From the NCBI GenBank assembly GCA_038827615.1, contig JAWBNK010000002.1, positions 1-64,000 on the forward strand: 64,000 bases of DNA, read 5' to 3'. Below, one piece after another: positions 35,758 to 43,947 of the stretch. Each line of letters opens with the position of its first letter. Position 1 is the stretch's first letter. The stretch comes from Thermosphaera sp. (GTDB lineage Archaea; Thermoproteota; Thermoprotei_A; Sulfolobales; Desulfurococcaceae). The position numbers and the translations under genes are program-made. Under the pieces are notes generated by a model. The model had not been told where the DNA came from. It saw nothing but the letters and a program-made list of their open reading frames with translations, and did not search any database.

Positions 35758-36701
35758 TCCAACACACCTATCCCGGCGAGCTCGCGCCTCAGCTTCTCCG
35801 AGTAAGCCTCGAGCGCTCTATCGGAGGGGATGTTGTAGAGCGCGCCCCTTGGGCTCTCATTATAGAACGGCCTATTGCAGCCGGGGCAACCGGAGGTCTT
35901 GAACGCGTCCCGGAGGTCCCAGGGGATTTTCTTCTTCAACCTGAGCCCCTCGAGGTCTAAGTACTCCAGGGGGTCGTGGCCCAGCTCTAAGAGGTGTCTT
36001 GCTATCTGGATCAACCTGTACCTGCCCACCTCGACTCTCGACCCGCCGCGCTGGTCAACGAGGTTGAACAGTGCTATCCTCCCCCCGGCCCTGTACACAT
36101 GCCTCATGATGCCCACGATATCGCTGAGCTCCTCGCCGAGCCCCGCGATGACGTGGACGTAAACGCTTCCTTTCCCGAAGACTTCGACCGCTTTCTCGAT
36201 AAACCTCAGGTACGTGCCCCAGCTGTAGGGCTTACCCCACTTGTCGAAGAGCTCCCTGGTGGAGGCATCCAGCCCTATCCCGAGGGCGTCGACGCCGAGG
36301 GCCTTAGCCTCCTTTAAAACGCTGATCGGAACCGGCGTTATAGCCAGCGAGACGGGGGTGTCCGGGTCCCTGCTCCTGAACCGCCTGATTATCTCCAGCG
36401 CCTCCTCGTGGAACATCGGCTTTACAACCGTCTGCAGGCAGAGCCTCTTGAAGACCCTCCTCCAATGGTCGAGGAGGACTCCCAGCTCGACAGCAGGCCA
36501 TGTGACCCTCCCGAGCCTGATCCCTCCGTGGGCGCTGTGGAGCCTGCGCGACTGCATGCAGAAGGCGCAGCCCGCCCTGCAACCCTCCGGAGAGTGCTGG
36601 AGGAGGTAGGCGGTGGCGGGGAGCTCTTCTATTCTGAACTCCCCGGTGAGGCCAAGCAGGGCCAGCGTGCCCGCTGATGCTCTAACCTGTATGCCGCTCA
36701 T
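35754..36701 (-). CDS. Radical SAM protein, second LipS-type subunit
   Basis: The cluster motif is CRAGCAFCMQSRR (CX3CX2C) near residue 40, after a short N-terminal domain. Proteins of this kind are often annotated as biotin synthase-like. A late CPGCN (around residue 280) and Cys41/Cys45/Cys48 give enough ligands for a radical SAM plus an auxiliary cluster that could be the sulfur donor. It is upstream in the two-gene operon and divergent from the lipoate ligase genes at 36773. Biotin synthase itself is less likely, because no other biotin gene is near and the lipoate ligase pair is. Confidence 0.68.
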   Translation of the reverse strand: MSGIQVRASAGTLALLGLTGEFRIEELPATAYLLQHSPEGCRAGCAFCMQSRRLHSAHGGIRLGRVTWPAVELGVLLDHWRRVFKRLCLQTVVKPMFHEEALEIIRRFRSRDPDTPVSLAITPVPISVLKEAKALGVDALGIGLDASTRELFDKWGKPYSWGTYLRFIEKAVEVFGKGSVYVHVIAGLGEELSDIVGIMRHVYRAGGRIALFNLVDQRGGSRVEVGRYRLIQIARHLLELGHDPLEYLDLEGLRLKKKIPWDLRDAFKTSGCPGCNRPFYNESPRGALYNIPSDRALEAYSEKLRRELAGIGVLD

Positions 36702-36772
36702 CCCATCACTCGCAAGCTTTCATACTTTAGGAATAAAACTCCGGGTCTTATTATATTCTTAGCGGTGTCTGC

Positions 36773-37528
36773 TTGAGCCTGAGGACCATCCTAGACCTCG
36801 AGGGGCGCGACGCTTACTGGCAGATGGCTATAGACGAGGCCTTGCTGAACCTGAGGCTGTCCGGCGCCATCCCCGACACGCTGAGGATATACAGGTTCAA
36901 GCCGAGCGCCGTAACCATTGGCTACTTCCAGGCGGTTCGCGACTCGGTGAACCTCGACTACTTGAACGCCCAGGGCATCCACTACACTAGGAGGATTACG
37001 GGCGGGGGCGCAGTGTACCACGACTCGGAGGGCGAGCTTACCTACAGCGTCGTGATGAAGATAACGGGCGACCTGAGGGACGTAATGGAGAGCTATAGGA
37101 TCCTCTGCAGCGGGCTGGTGAGAGCCCTCAGGTACTTGGGCGTGGAGGCCGAGTTCGCGCCGATAAACGACATCGTCGTGAAAGGGCGGAAGATATCGGG
37201 GAGCGCTCAGACGCGGAGGAAGGACACCCTGCTACAGCATGGAACGCTGATGTACGCGACCAACGTGGACGTCCTCGAGAAGGCGCTGATCGTTCCCAGC
37301 AGCAAGCTGGAGGCTAAGGGGGTTCGAAGCATCAGGGATAGAGTTATAACCCTGAGGGAGGCGATCGGAGAGGTGGATGTGAGCGAGCTGGCCGCCGCCC
37401 TGGTCAAGGGTTTCTCGGAGGCCCTGGGGAGGCAGGCTTACGTGAGCGGCTACGGCGAGCAGGAGCTTGAAGCGGCCTCCAAGCTGCGGGAGAAGTACTT
37501 GGATCCAAAGTGGATATTCCGGAGGTAG
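36773..37528 (+). CDS. lplA: Lipoate-protein ligase A, catalytic domain
   Basis: It transfers lipoate (or octanoate) to acceptor lysines of E2/GcvH proteins. Typical motifs are YWQMAIDEALLNL, PSAVTIGYFQ, RRITGGGAVYHDSEGELTYSVV (substrate loop), NDIVVKGRKISGSAQTRRKDTLLQHGTLMY. At 251 residues it lacks the C-terminal domain of bacterial LplA, which is encoded separately by the next gene, as in Thermoplasma and other archaea. TTG start with GGTGT upstream. Last codons precede lplB by 5 bases. Confidence 0.9.
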   Translation: MSLRTILDLEGRDAYWQMAIDEALLNLRLSGAIPDTLRIYRFKPSAVTIGYFQAVRDSVNLDYLNAQGIHYTRRITGGGAVYHDSEGELTYSVVMKITGDLRDVMESYRILCSGLVRALRYLGVEAEFAPINDIVVKGRKISGSAQTRRKDTLLQHGTLMYATNVDVLEKALIVPSSKLEAKGVRSIRDRVITLREAIGEVDVSELAAALVKGFSEALGRQAYVSGYGEQELEAASKLREKYLDPKWIFRR

Positions 37529-37533
37529 GCTCG

Positions 37534-37815
37534 ATGCCGGAGTACAAGGAGGTTGTGAGGTACGGTAAGACGGTCTCGATAGAGCTCCGCGTGGAAGACT
37601 GCCGAGTGGTATTCTTCAGGTTGACGGGCGACTTCTTCATCAACCCTGAAGAAGCCCTCGACGAGGTCGAAGGCGGGGTCATCGGCTGCGGCTCAGCCGA
37701 GTGCATAAGGAGCGTTCTCAGCAGGCTGAGGGAATATGTCGTGCTCGGGATCGATCTCGACGACCTGGAGCGGAGGATAGTGGAAACGTACAATAAGCTC
37801 TGCACGGATAGATAG
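37534..37815 (+). CDS. lplB: Lipoate-protein ligase accessory subunit LplB
   Basis: About 93 residues matching the LplA C-terminal domain: GKTVSIELRVEDCRVVFFRLTGDFFINPEEALDEVEGGVIG. In archaea this separate protein is needed by LplA to activate lipoate. The ATG at 37534 is chosen because GGAGGT at 37521-37526 is correctly spaced; a GTG at 37510 would overlap lplA. Confidence 0.85.
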   Translation: MPEYKEVVRYGKTVSIELRVEDCRVVFFRLTGDFFINPEEALDEVEGGVIGCGSAECIRSVLSRLREYVVLGIDLDDLERRIVETYNKLCTDR

Positions 37816-37872
37816 GCAGTAATGGCTTCGCCCGCTCACAACCCCTGCAACCCGTTGAACGAGGGAGGCGTG

Positions 37873-38751
37873 ATGACCCGTGCGAGCCCGCTGGTCGAGG
37901 CGTGCGTGGACGAGTATGAATCCCACCTCATCTACCAGGCCCTGAGCAGAGCCCCCCTGATAGGAGGGAAGACCAGGAGCGTTCTAGCCAGGGCATCCGC
38001 CGAGGAGCACAGCCACTACTTGTTCTGGAGAAGCATTGTCGGCGAGTGCAGAAGCCGTCTCAGCGGGGTGAAGACCCTGGTCTACCTGGTTCTGCTCCTC
38101 GCATTCGGCTTGACGGTCGTGATGAAGATCATCGAGTCGAAGGAGAAGGATGCCTCATCCCTCTACAGGAGGATCTCCGAGGAGCGGCCCGACCTCAGGG
38201 ACATGGTTGCCGAAATGATCGAGCAGGAGGAGAGGCACGAGGAGGAGTTCATCCAGAGCATCGGGGAGAACAGGGTGAAGTACATTGGCTCCATAACCCT
38301 CGGCTTATCCGACGCGCTGATAGAGCTCACGGGCGTGTACACGGGAGCGCTAGGAGTGCTCAACGACACGCTGACGGCGGGTTTAATGGGCGGGTTAGCG
38401 GGGTTGACAGCGTCGATATCGATGGGCGTCGCATCCTTTAACCAGGCTAGGCAGGAGGGCAGGCTGAATCCTCTCGCATCAGCACTGTACACGCTCGTAG
38501 CCTACCTAGCCGTCACTATCGCCCTCGCCGCTCCATACTTCATCCTAAAGGACATATCAATGGCTTTCTCAACCATGCTACTGGTCTCGATAAGCATCAC
38601 CGCATACCTCTCCGTTTACACCGCAGTCCTACACGGCAAGAGCTTCGCCAAGGAGTTCGCTTTAACGCTCACCCTAGTGCTCGGAATAGCGTTCCTCCTT
38701 TACTTCCTCGGAAGCCTTGCCAGATCGCTTTTCGGCATCGACCTATATTAG
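37873..38751 (+). CDS. Ferritin-like domain fused to VIT1/CCC1 iron/manganese transporter
   Basis: The N-terminal ~130 residues look like a ferritin/rubrerythrin-type diiron helical bundle with carboxylates and histidines (EACVDEYESHLIYQAL, ASAEEHSHYLFW, MIEQEERHEEEFI). One membrane helix (LVYLVLLLAFGLTVVMKII) interrupts it. The C-terminal part is a VIT1-type transporter: ITLGLSDALIELTGVYTGALGVLNDT, GLAGLTASISMGVASF and two further membrane pairs. The layout resembles bacterial MbfA, an iron exporter. The ATG at 37873 is preferred to 37822 because GGGAGGCG is just upstream. It follows lplB closely but may be a separate unit. Iron versus manganese is not resolved. Confidence 0.8.
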   Translation: MTRASPLVEACVDEYESHLIYQALSRAPLIGGKTRSVLARASAEEHSHYLFWRSIVGECRSRLSGVKTLVYLVLLLAFGLTVVMKIIESKEKDASSLYRRISEERPDLRDMVAEMIEQEERHEEEFIQSIGENRVKYIGSITLGLSDALIELTGVYTGALGVLNDTLTAGLMGGLAGLTASISMGVASFNQARQEGRLNPLASALYTLVAYLAVTIALAAPYFILKDISMAFSTMLLVSISITAYLSVYTAVLHGKSFAKEFALTLTLVLGIAFLLYFLGSLARSLFGIDLY

Positions 38752-38856
38752 GCCGCGGGCTGGGTGGCTGGTCCCCACTGCTTTATTACCCTTGAAATCC
38801 CTCACATAAAGTAGCTGGCCCCCCGGGTCCGCGCGGATCCTCTCAGGGTGTGGTGT

Positions 38857-39009
38857 TTGACTAGGATCCTTAGACGGGTTCAACTGACCGGCGGGTCGAC
38901 CTTCACAGTATCCCTCCCTAAGAAATGGGTTGAAAAGCACGGTTTGAAACCTCGAAGCCCACTCAGCTATCTGAGGATACTAGAACGCTACCCGGCCCCG
39001 GTTAGCTGA
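38857..39009 (+). pseudogene. Truncated PhoU/AbrB-type regulator N-terminus
   Basis: A TTG start with GGTGTGGTG upstream opens a 50-residue frame starting LTRILRRVQLTGGSTFTVSL and continuing PKKWVEKHGLK. This is the swapped-hairpin AbrB N-terminus found on archaeal PhoU-like phosphate regulators, which normally run on to 300 residues or more. Here resemblance ends after about residue 31 and a stop follows at 39007. It looks like a decayed or broken gene whose initiation signals remain. A genuine 50-residue AbrB-like peptide is less likely. Confidence 0.55.
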
Positions 39010-39137
39010 ACGTTAAGCCTCAAGTACTCTCCCTCCGGCTTGAGCGAAAACGGGTTAAAGACGGCGACCACCGCAACGCCTACAGCTATCGCCGCAATTA
39101 CCAACGCTACACCTGTTTTCAAGGCGAACCTCATCAT
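38988..39137 (-). CDS. Small 49-residue membrane-anchored protein, unknown
   Basis: Too short for a standard ORF cut-off. The ATG at 39137 (or 39132-39134) has GGAGTGG close upstream, and a TATA-like TTTATTTATAGC stretch about 35-40 bases before it. The protein has a basic start, a ~22-residue hydrophobic segment (TGVALVIAAIAVGVAVVAVF) and a short hydrophilic tail with EGEYLRLNVQLTG. It could be a secreted or tail-exposed peptide. The frame overlaps the end of the AbrB-like fragment on the other strand. Confidence 0.45.
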   Translation of the reverse strand: MMRFALKTGVALVIAAIAVGVAVVAVFNPFSLKPEGEYLRLNVQLTGAG

Positions 39138-39264
39138 TCCACTCCAGGAGAAGCGAATACGAGCTGTTAGCTATAAATAAAAAATTCGAAAACTATATAG
39201 ATTCCAAATAAACTATGTAAATTTCAGTGTGACCTGACTCCGCCGTTCACATTTAACCCTGGTC

Positions 39265-40188
39265 TCAAATCCCACTTGTCGAGTAAGAAGCCACGCAAGG
39301 CGGTTCTCGTAGCCTAACTCCGGCTTTTTCTAGCTCGCTGATGAGTCTCTTCACAGCGTGCTCCTTCTTCTTTGCTTCAACGATCACGTCGACCGGGCCG
39401 CGCCCCCCTATCATGAAGAGCATGTCGAGGAAGTCCTCCGGCTTCACGTAGTCTCCGTGCTCGCCGAACCTGTGGGGCTTGTCGGGGCGGGAGGAGATGT
39501 GGAACTCGGGAGTGGTGTTCCTCCAGGTCTCGAATACCCTGTCCATGTCGAAGGCCGAGGGGTTTAGGGTGTGGTGGTAGTGGTCGAAGACCACGGGGAT
39601 GCCTAGGTCTTCCGCAGTGCTCAGCGCGTCGGACGCGGTGTAGTATCTCTCGTCGTTTTCAACGGCCAGCCTCCTCCTGAGCCACGGGTTATCCTCGACT
39701 GTTCTCTTAAACCTCTTCAAGGCCTCAGCCTTGTCGCCGAAAACCCCTCCCAAGTGGACCACTACCACTCCCTCCGCCCCAGCGCCCAGGGCGTCGAGAA
39801 CTCGAAAGTGGTATTCAAGCTCTCTAAGCGAGCTCTCGACAACACTGCTTCTAGGGCTGTTTAAAACCACGTACTGACCGGGGTGCATGGTTATCCTCAC
39901 CCCCATTTCCTTGACGAGGGGCGCCGCCCTCCTCAACCTCTCCTCGATCTCTTGAAACCACTCCTCCCTGAACTCCGGCCTCGAGGCTAATGGGATTATG
40001 TTTGATCCAAGCCTGAAGATGGTTAAGCCCATTGAGCAGGACATCTTCAGGAGCGCCTTGAAGTCCTCGAGGTTTTTCTCGAAGATTCTCAAAACATTCT
40101 CCCCGCTGAGGTTTCTGAGCCTGAGCACTCTGTTGGTCGTGAGCTCGTTCCGCGAGGTGGAGCAGAAGAATCCCAGCCCAACCGACAT
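39265..40188 (-). CDS. uvsE: UV damage endonuclease UvdE/UvsE
   Basis: This TIM-barrel DNA repair nuclease nicks 5' of UV photoproducts. Family features: SVGLGFFCSTSRNE, FRLGSNIIPLAS, ITMHPGQYVVLNSP, VVVHLGGVFGDK, LAVENDERYYTASD, VVFDHYHHTLNP, EFHISSRPDKPHRFGEHGDYV. The His/Glu/Asp residues in these stretches form the tri-metal site. Length 308 is normal. The ATG at 40188 is preferred to the TTG one codon earlier. It lies 68-71 bases downstream of the glucan operon and may be a separate unit. Confidence 0.93.
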   Translation of the reverse strand: MSVGLGFFCSTSRNELTTNRVLRLRNLSGENVLRIFEKNLEDFKALLKMSCSMGLTIFRLGSNIIPLASRPEFREEWFQEIEERLRRAAPLVKEMGVRITMHPGQYVVLNSPRSSVVESSLRELEYHFRVLDALGAGAEGVVVVHLGGVFGDKAEALKRFKRTVEDNPWLRRRLAVENDERYYTASDALSTAEDLGIPVVFDHYHHTLNPSAFDMDRVFETWRNTTPEFHISSRPDKPHRFGEHGDYVKPEDFLDMLFMIGGRGPVDVIVEAKKKEHAVKRLISELEKAGVRLREPPCVASYSTSGI

Positions 40189-40259
40189 CAAGCTACAACT
40201 CCGGCTTGGAGGAGAATTAAGGCCTTTGATGCTTAATAACTCCTGCGAAGCCCTCCAGG

Positions 40260-40463
40260 CTACTCTATTTCTTCGAGCACTGCTCTCCTAGCCTTGTGAA
40301 CGAAGAAGGCGAGTAGAATCCCCGTTATCAACGCTAGAATGGAGACCCCTGCTACCATCTCCCCGGTTCCTTGCGTCGATGCTAGGAGTAGTATGGCTAC
40401 TACTTCAAGGACGAGCGACCAGGTGAGGATGAATATTATACCCCTGTATGCTTCAGCCGACAA
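40260..40463 (-). CDS. Small two-helix membrane protein
   Basis: The 67-residue protein has two hydrophobic segments (FILTWSLVLEVVAILLLAS; AGVSILALITGILLAFFV) and a basic/acidic tail. It is not recognised. It begins with TTG two bases after the GH16 stop with AGAGGT upstream, so it is the last gene of the glucan uptake operon. It may assist the anchored GH16 protein or be unrelated. Confidence 0.6.
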   Translation of the reverse strand: MSAEAYRGIIFILTWSLVLEVVAILLLASTQGTGEMVAGVSILALITGILLAFFVHKARRAVLEEIE

Positions 40464-40465
40464 GC

Positions 40466-42121
40466 CTACCTCTTCCTCTTAAACTTCAATAATAGGGCGC
40501 CTGCGAGCAGTGCGACTAGGGCTGAGACGATGCCGACAATCTCGACGGGGAATCTCTGGGGTTGTTGGAGAGGCGGCAGAGTCGTCTCTGGTGGAGGCGT
40601 TGTCACCGTAGTAGTAGTGGTCGGGGGTTGCGTAGTGGTTTCACTATCCTCCCGGGTTGTCGTCTCCGTGGTCTCGGTGACCGGTGGAGCTGGGCATGCT
40701 TCCACTGGGCAGATCTCTACTTCGTCTAGATGGACTAGCTGGCTCTCAGTCAAACCTGGTTTTGCGTGAATCCATAGCGTTAACTGAACCACGTTGCCGC
40801 TTAAAGCTGAATGAGAGTACTTTGCTCTGAATAATTCGGGAGCTTCCTTCAGCTCAAGGACGCTCGAGTAGTACGTCTTACGCGGTATTGATGGAAGCGA
40901 TATTTCCAGCGTGAGATTTAATATCTGATTACTCCAAGCCTTCACTCTCACCTCGTAGTCAACGTTCTGCCTCACCCACAGCAGCTGGGATAGACCTATG
41001 AGGGTCTCACTCTCCAGTCCCGGTTTAATAGTCACTGTTAGAACGCCGCCCGAAGTTTTAACGTCTTCTAGGACCGAGATATTGCCCTCTAGGAACCAGT
41101 CGTCTGGATTTAACAACGGACTATTGTCCTTGTTAACGGGCATGACGAAGTCTCCGTTCACAATCCTCTCCAGGGAGACGCTGGGCCAGCCCCTAGTTCT
41201 CACTAGGATCTCGTTGTCTGAGTCGTCGGTTTGACTGAGCAGTGGATCGGGTTCTAGCACCTTGTATACCTTAATGTAGTCTACGTACATTCTCGCTGGA
41301 AACGGCGTAGTGTTGTCGGGCTTACCGGGCCAGTAGCCTCCCACCGCGATGTTCAGGAGGAGGTGGAAGGGCTTGTCGAACACCCAGGTGCAACCCTTGC
41401 TTTGAAACTCCCTCTTAGTCACTACGTGGTACAATTGGCCGTCGACGAACCACGCTATGTAGTCTCCAGTCCACTCCAGAGCGAAGACGTGGTAGTCCTG
41501 GGAGAAGTCGAACCCCCTTGGCAACCTGTACCGTGAGGTTACTCCCCGCCCTCCGTAGCAGTACGGCGCGTGGACTGTTCCATGCACTACGTCCGGCTCG
41601 CTCCCTATGAGCTCCACTATATCTATCTCCCCGCAGGAGGGCCATGCTCGAACGTTTGAAAGGCTCCACTCCTCGCCCAGCATCCATATCGCGGGCCACA
41701 CCCCCCTGCCTAATGGAAGCTTGGCTCTGACTTCGATCCTGGCCGGCGGGGTTATGGCCAGCTTCCCAATGGTGTCGAGCCTTGCCGACGTGTACTCGTA
41801 CGTCCCCCCGGTCTCTGGATCCGTGAAGGGCTCTCTCCTTGCCTCGATCACGAGGTTGCCGTTCTCGATGAAAGCGTTCTCCCTGCGATAGTACTGCAGC
41901 TCGGCGTTCCCCCAGCCACATAGGTCTGGGCATCCGTCGCCGATGTTGAAGTTCCACACGTTTTCATCTATTTGATTATCGTTGAAGTCTTCGAGCCAGG
42001 TTAGCTCAAACCGGTCGGCCGGCAACGTAGCGTGAGCACTTATGTGGTTGCTCAACAAGGCCAGCGCTCCGGGGACAGCCATTGCCGCGAGTATGATCGC
42101 GTAGGCTTGGATGGCGTTCAC
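40466..42121 (-). CDS. Membrane-anchored GH16 endo-beta-1,3-glucanase (laminarinase-like)
   Basis: After a signal peptide (residues 1-30) comes a GH16 jelly roll: WLEDFNDNQIDENVWNFNIG, WGNAELQYYRRENAFIENGNLVIEAR, and the catalytic GEIDIVELIG (nucleophile Glu165, acid/base Glu170), then HLLLNIAVGGYWPG and MYVDYIKVYKV. Residues about 310-480 look like a carbohydrate-binding beta-sandwich domain. A Thr-rich stretch and a C-terminal membrane helix followed by KFKRKR anchor it outside. It should cut laminarin-type or mixed-linked glucans. It lies 15 bases after the ABC importer, as part of the same operon; Pyrococcus has a similar LamA next to its cellobiose importer. Confidence 0.92.
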   Translation of the reverse strand: MNAIQAYAIILAAMAVPGALALLSNHISAHATLPADRFELTWLEDFNDNQIDENVWNFNIGDGCPDLCGWGNAELQYYRRENAFIENGNLVIEARREPFTDPETGGTYEYTSARLDTIGKLAITPPARIEVRAKLPLGRGVWPAIWMLGEEWSLSNVRAWPSCGEIDIVELIGSEPDVVHGTVHAPYCYGGRGVTSRYRLPRGFDFSQDYHVFALEWTGDYIAWFVDGQLYHVVTKREFQSKGCTWVFDKPFHLLLNIAVGGYWPGKPDNTTPFPARMYVDYIKVYKVLEPDPLLSQTDDSDNEILVRTRGWPSVSLERIVNGDFVMPVNKDNSPLLNPDDWFLEGNISVLEDVKTSGGVLTVTIKPGLESETLIGLSQLLWVRQNVDYEVRVKAWSNQILNLTLEISLPSIPRKTYYSSVLELKEAPELFRAKYSHSALSGNVVQLTLWIHAKPGLTESQLVHLDEVEICPVEACPAPPVTETTETTTREDSETTTQPPTTTTTVTTPPPETTLPPLQQPQRFPVEIVGIVSALVALLAGALLLKFKRKR

Positions 42122-42136
42122 CCCGCATCCACCCCG

Positions 42137-42937
42137 CTAAGACCACTTCTTGTAGAGTGTTGGAACACTCTTCAACAACTCCTTAGTGTACTCGTGCTCG
42201 GGGTTTAGGATCACCTTATCGGGCGAGCCCTCCTCCACAATCTTCCCCTTGTACATTACGAGGACTCTGTCGGACACCGCGTAGGCTAAGCCGAGGTCGT
42301 GTGTTATGAAAACTATGGTTGTGCCGAGGCTCCTGCGCAGGGTATCGTATAGCTCGAGGATCTTCCCCCTTGTCGACACGTCCAGCATGGAGACGGGCTC
42401 ATCGGCCAGCAAGAGTTTCGGCTTTATGATCCAAGCCCTCGAGATCAAGATCCTTTGAAGCTGCCCTCCCGACAGCTGGTGGGGGTATTTGCCAAGCGTT
42501 TCATCAGGGCGCAACCCCACGACTTCAAGAGCTTCCCTAACAGCCTTGTCCCCCTCCGGAGAGTCGGGGTCAACCCCGATCAGCATGAGCGCTTGGCGGA
42601 GCACTCGATCTATCTTGTAGAAGGGGTTGAAGCTGGCGTAGGGGTTTTGAAACACTGCGTGAACGTTCCTCCAATACCACTTCAAGTCCTCGAGAGTCTT
42701 GAGATCCCTCCACACGTTTCTCCCCTGGAATAGTATGTCGCCCGACGTGGGCTCCAGGAGCCTTAGTATCATCTTAGCCAGAGTCGTCTTGCCCGACCCG
42801 CTTTGACCGACTAGCGAGACTACTTCGCCCTCGCTGAGCCTTACCGACACGTTGTCCACAGCCCTGACCACCACCCTTTTGAAAAACCCTGACTCGAAAA
42901 CCTTGGTGAGACCCTTCGTCTCCAGCACGATTCTCAC
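42137..42937 (-). CDS. ABC transporter ATPase, DppF/OppF type
   Basis: This ATP-binding subunit has Walker A GQSGSGKTTL, LSGGQLQRILISRAWIIKPKLLLADEPVSMLD (signature and Walker B) and the H-loop VFITHDLGLAY. It lacks the long C-terminal OppF extension; 266 residues. It pairs with the DppD-type ATPase encoded just upstream. Probable substrate: beta-linked oligosaccharides rather than peptides, given the neighbouring glycosidases. Confidence 0.92.
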   Translation of the reverse strand: MRIVLETKGLTKVFESGFFKRVVVRAVDNVSVRLSEGEVVSLVGQSGSGKTTLAKMILRLLEPTSGDILFQGRNVWRDLKTLEDLKWYWRNVHAVFQNPYASFNPFYKIDRVLRQALMLIGVDPDSPEGDKAVREALEVVGLRPDETLGKYPHQLSGGQLQRILISRAWIIKPKLLLADEPVSMLDVSTRGKILELYDTLRRSLGTTIVFITHDLGLAYAVSDRVLVMYKGKIVEEGSPDKVILNPEHEYTKELLKSVPTLYKKWS

Positions 42938-42944
42938 GCACGCC

Positions 42945-43946
42945 TCACCTCTCCACGTACAGCCAGCATGCTACTTCTCTCCCCTCGCCGACCTTAATCA
43001 ACGGGGGCTCCTCCCTCCTGCACTTCTCCATCGCGAAGCTACACCTGTCCGCGAACCTGCACCCCTGAGGCGGGTTCACGAGCTGGGGCGGTTGCCCTGG
43101 GATGTATTTCACCCCCCGCTTCCTCACCTCCGGCTCCAGCGAGGGTATGGATTCTATCAACCCTTTCGTGTATGGATGGAGCGGGTTGAAAATGATGTCC
43201 TCCGTGGGGGCTGATTCAACGATTTTGCCAGCGTACATTACGGTTATCCTGGACGCGATCTGCCTGACGACGGCTATGTCGTGGGTTATGAACACCATTG
43301 AGTCGACTATGCTCTTCACCATTAGGTCGGCGAGGGTTTTGAGAACGATTCGCTGAGTCAGCACGTCCAGGGCTGAAGTAGGCTCGTCGACTATTATCAC
43401 CTCGGGGTTCAAAAGGGTTGCCACGGCTATGACTGTTCTCTGAGCCATCCCGCCGCTCAGCTCGAAGGGGTAGCGGTCGACGATGTAGTCAGGGAGCCCG
43501 AGCTCTTCAAGCCTCTTCTCCAACCTCTCTACAACTTCCTCGAGCTTCGCGTCGGGATCATGGCTTCTCACGAGGTCGTAAGCGATCCTCTTTACCTTTA
43601 AAGTAGGCATTAAAGCAGACATGGCTTCCTGGGGCACGATGGAAATATTCTTCCCCCACACGAGGCTTTTGAGGAGGCCCCTGTCCATTTTATGGAGGTT
43701 GACGACCTCGCCGTCTCTCCGCGTAAGCTGGACTTCGCCCTTTATGAACTCGAGCGGCGGGTTTATGTTCATCATCATTACCTTTGACAGCGTGGTTTTC
43801 CCGCATCCTGATTCGCCCACGAGCCCTAGGACCTCGCCCTTCTTAACCGAGAGGGAGACGCCGTCGACGGCTCTCACGTATACTTCCTTATTGACGATCA
43901 ACTGTCTATAGTACGCTGAAACGTTCTTGAGGGTCAGCCTATCCAT
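42945..43946 (-). CDS. ABC transporter ATPase, DppD/OppD type
   Basis: Walker A GESGCGKTTLSKVM, signature FELSGGMAQRTVIAVATLLNPEVIIVDEPTSALDV, H-loop VFITHDIAVV, and the oligopeptide/dipeptide C-terminal domain NPLHPYTKGLIESIPSL ... GCRFADRCSFAMEKCRREEPPLI with four cysteines that in related proteins bind a 4Fe-4S cluster. 333 residues. One base separates it from the permease gene before it. Confidence 0.93.
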   Translation of the reverse strand: MDRLTLKNVSAYYRQLIVNKEVYVRAVDGVSLSVKKGEVLGLVGESGCGKTTLSKVMMMNINPPLEFIKGEVQLTRRDGEVVNLHKMDRGLLKSLVWGKNISIVPQEAMSALMPTLKVKRIAYDLVRSHDPDAKLEEVVERLEKRLEELGLPDYIVDRYPFELSGGMAQRTVIAVATLLNPEVIIVDEPTSALDVLTQRIVLKTLADLMVKSIVDSMVFITHDIAVVRQIASRITVMYAGKIVESAPTEDIIFNPLHPYTKGLIESIPSLEPEVRKRGVKYIPGQPPQLVNPPQGCRFADRCSFAMEKCRREEPPLIKVGEGREVACWLYVER

Positions 43947-43947
43947 T

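Larger units (their letters stand above)
38752..39264. other. 513-bp region without a long gene
   Basis: It holds a truncated AbrB/PhoU-like fragment (38857-39009, plus), a 49-codon membrane ORF (38988-39137, minus), and an AT-rich promoter-like stretch at about 39165-39225 with several TATA-like sequences facing left. The rest shows nothing recognisable. Confidence 0.6.
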
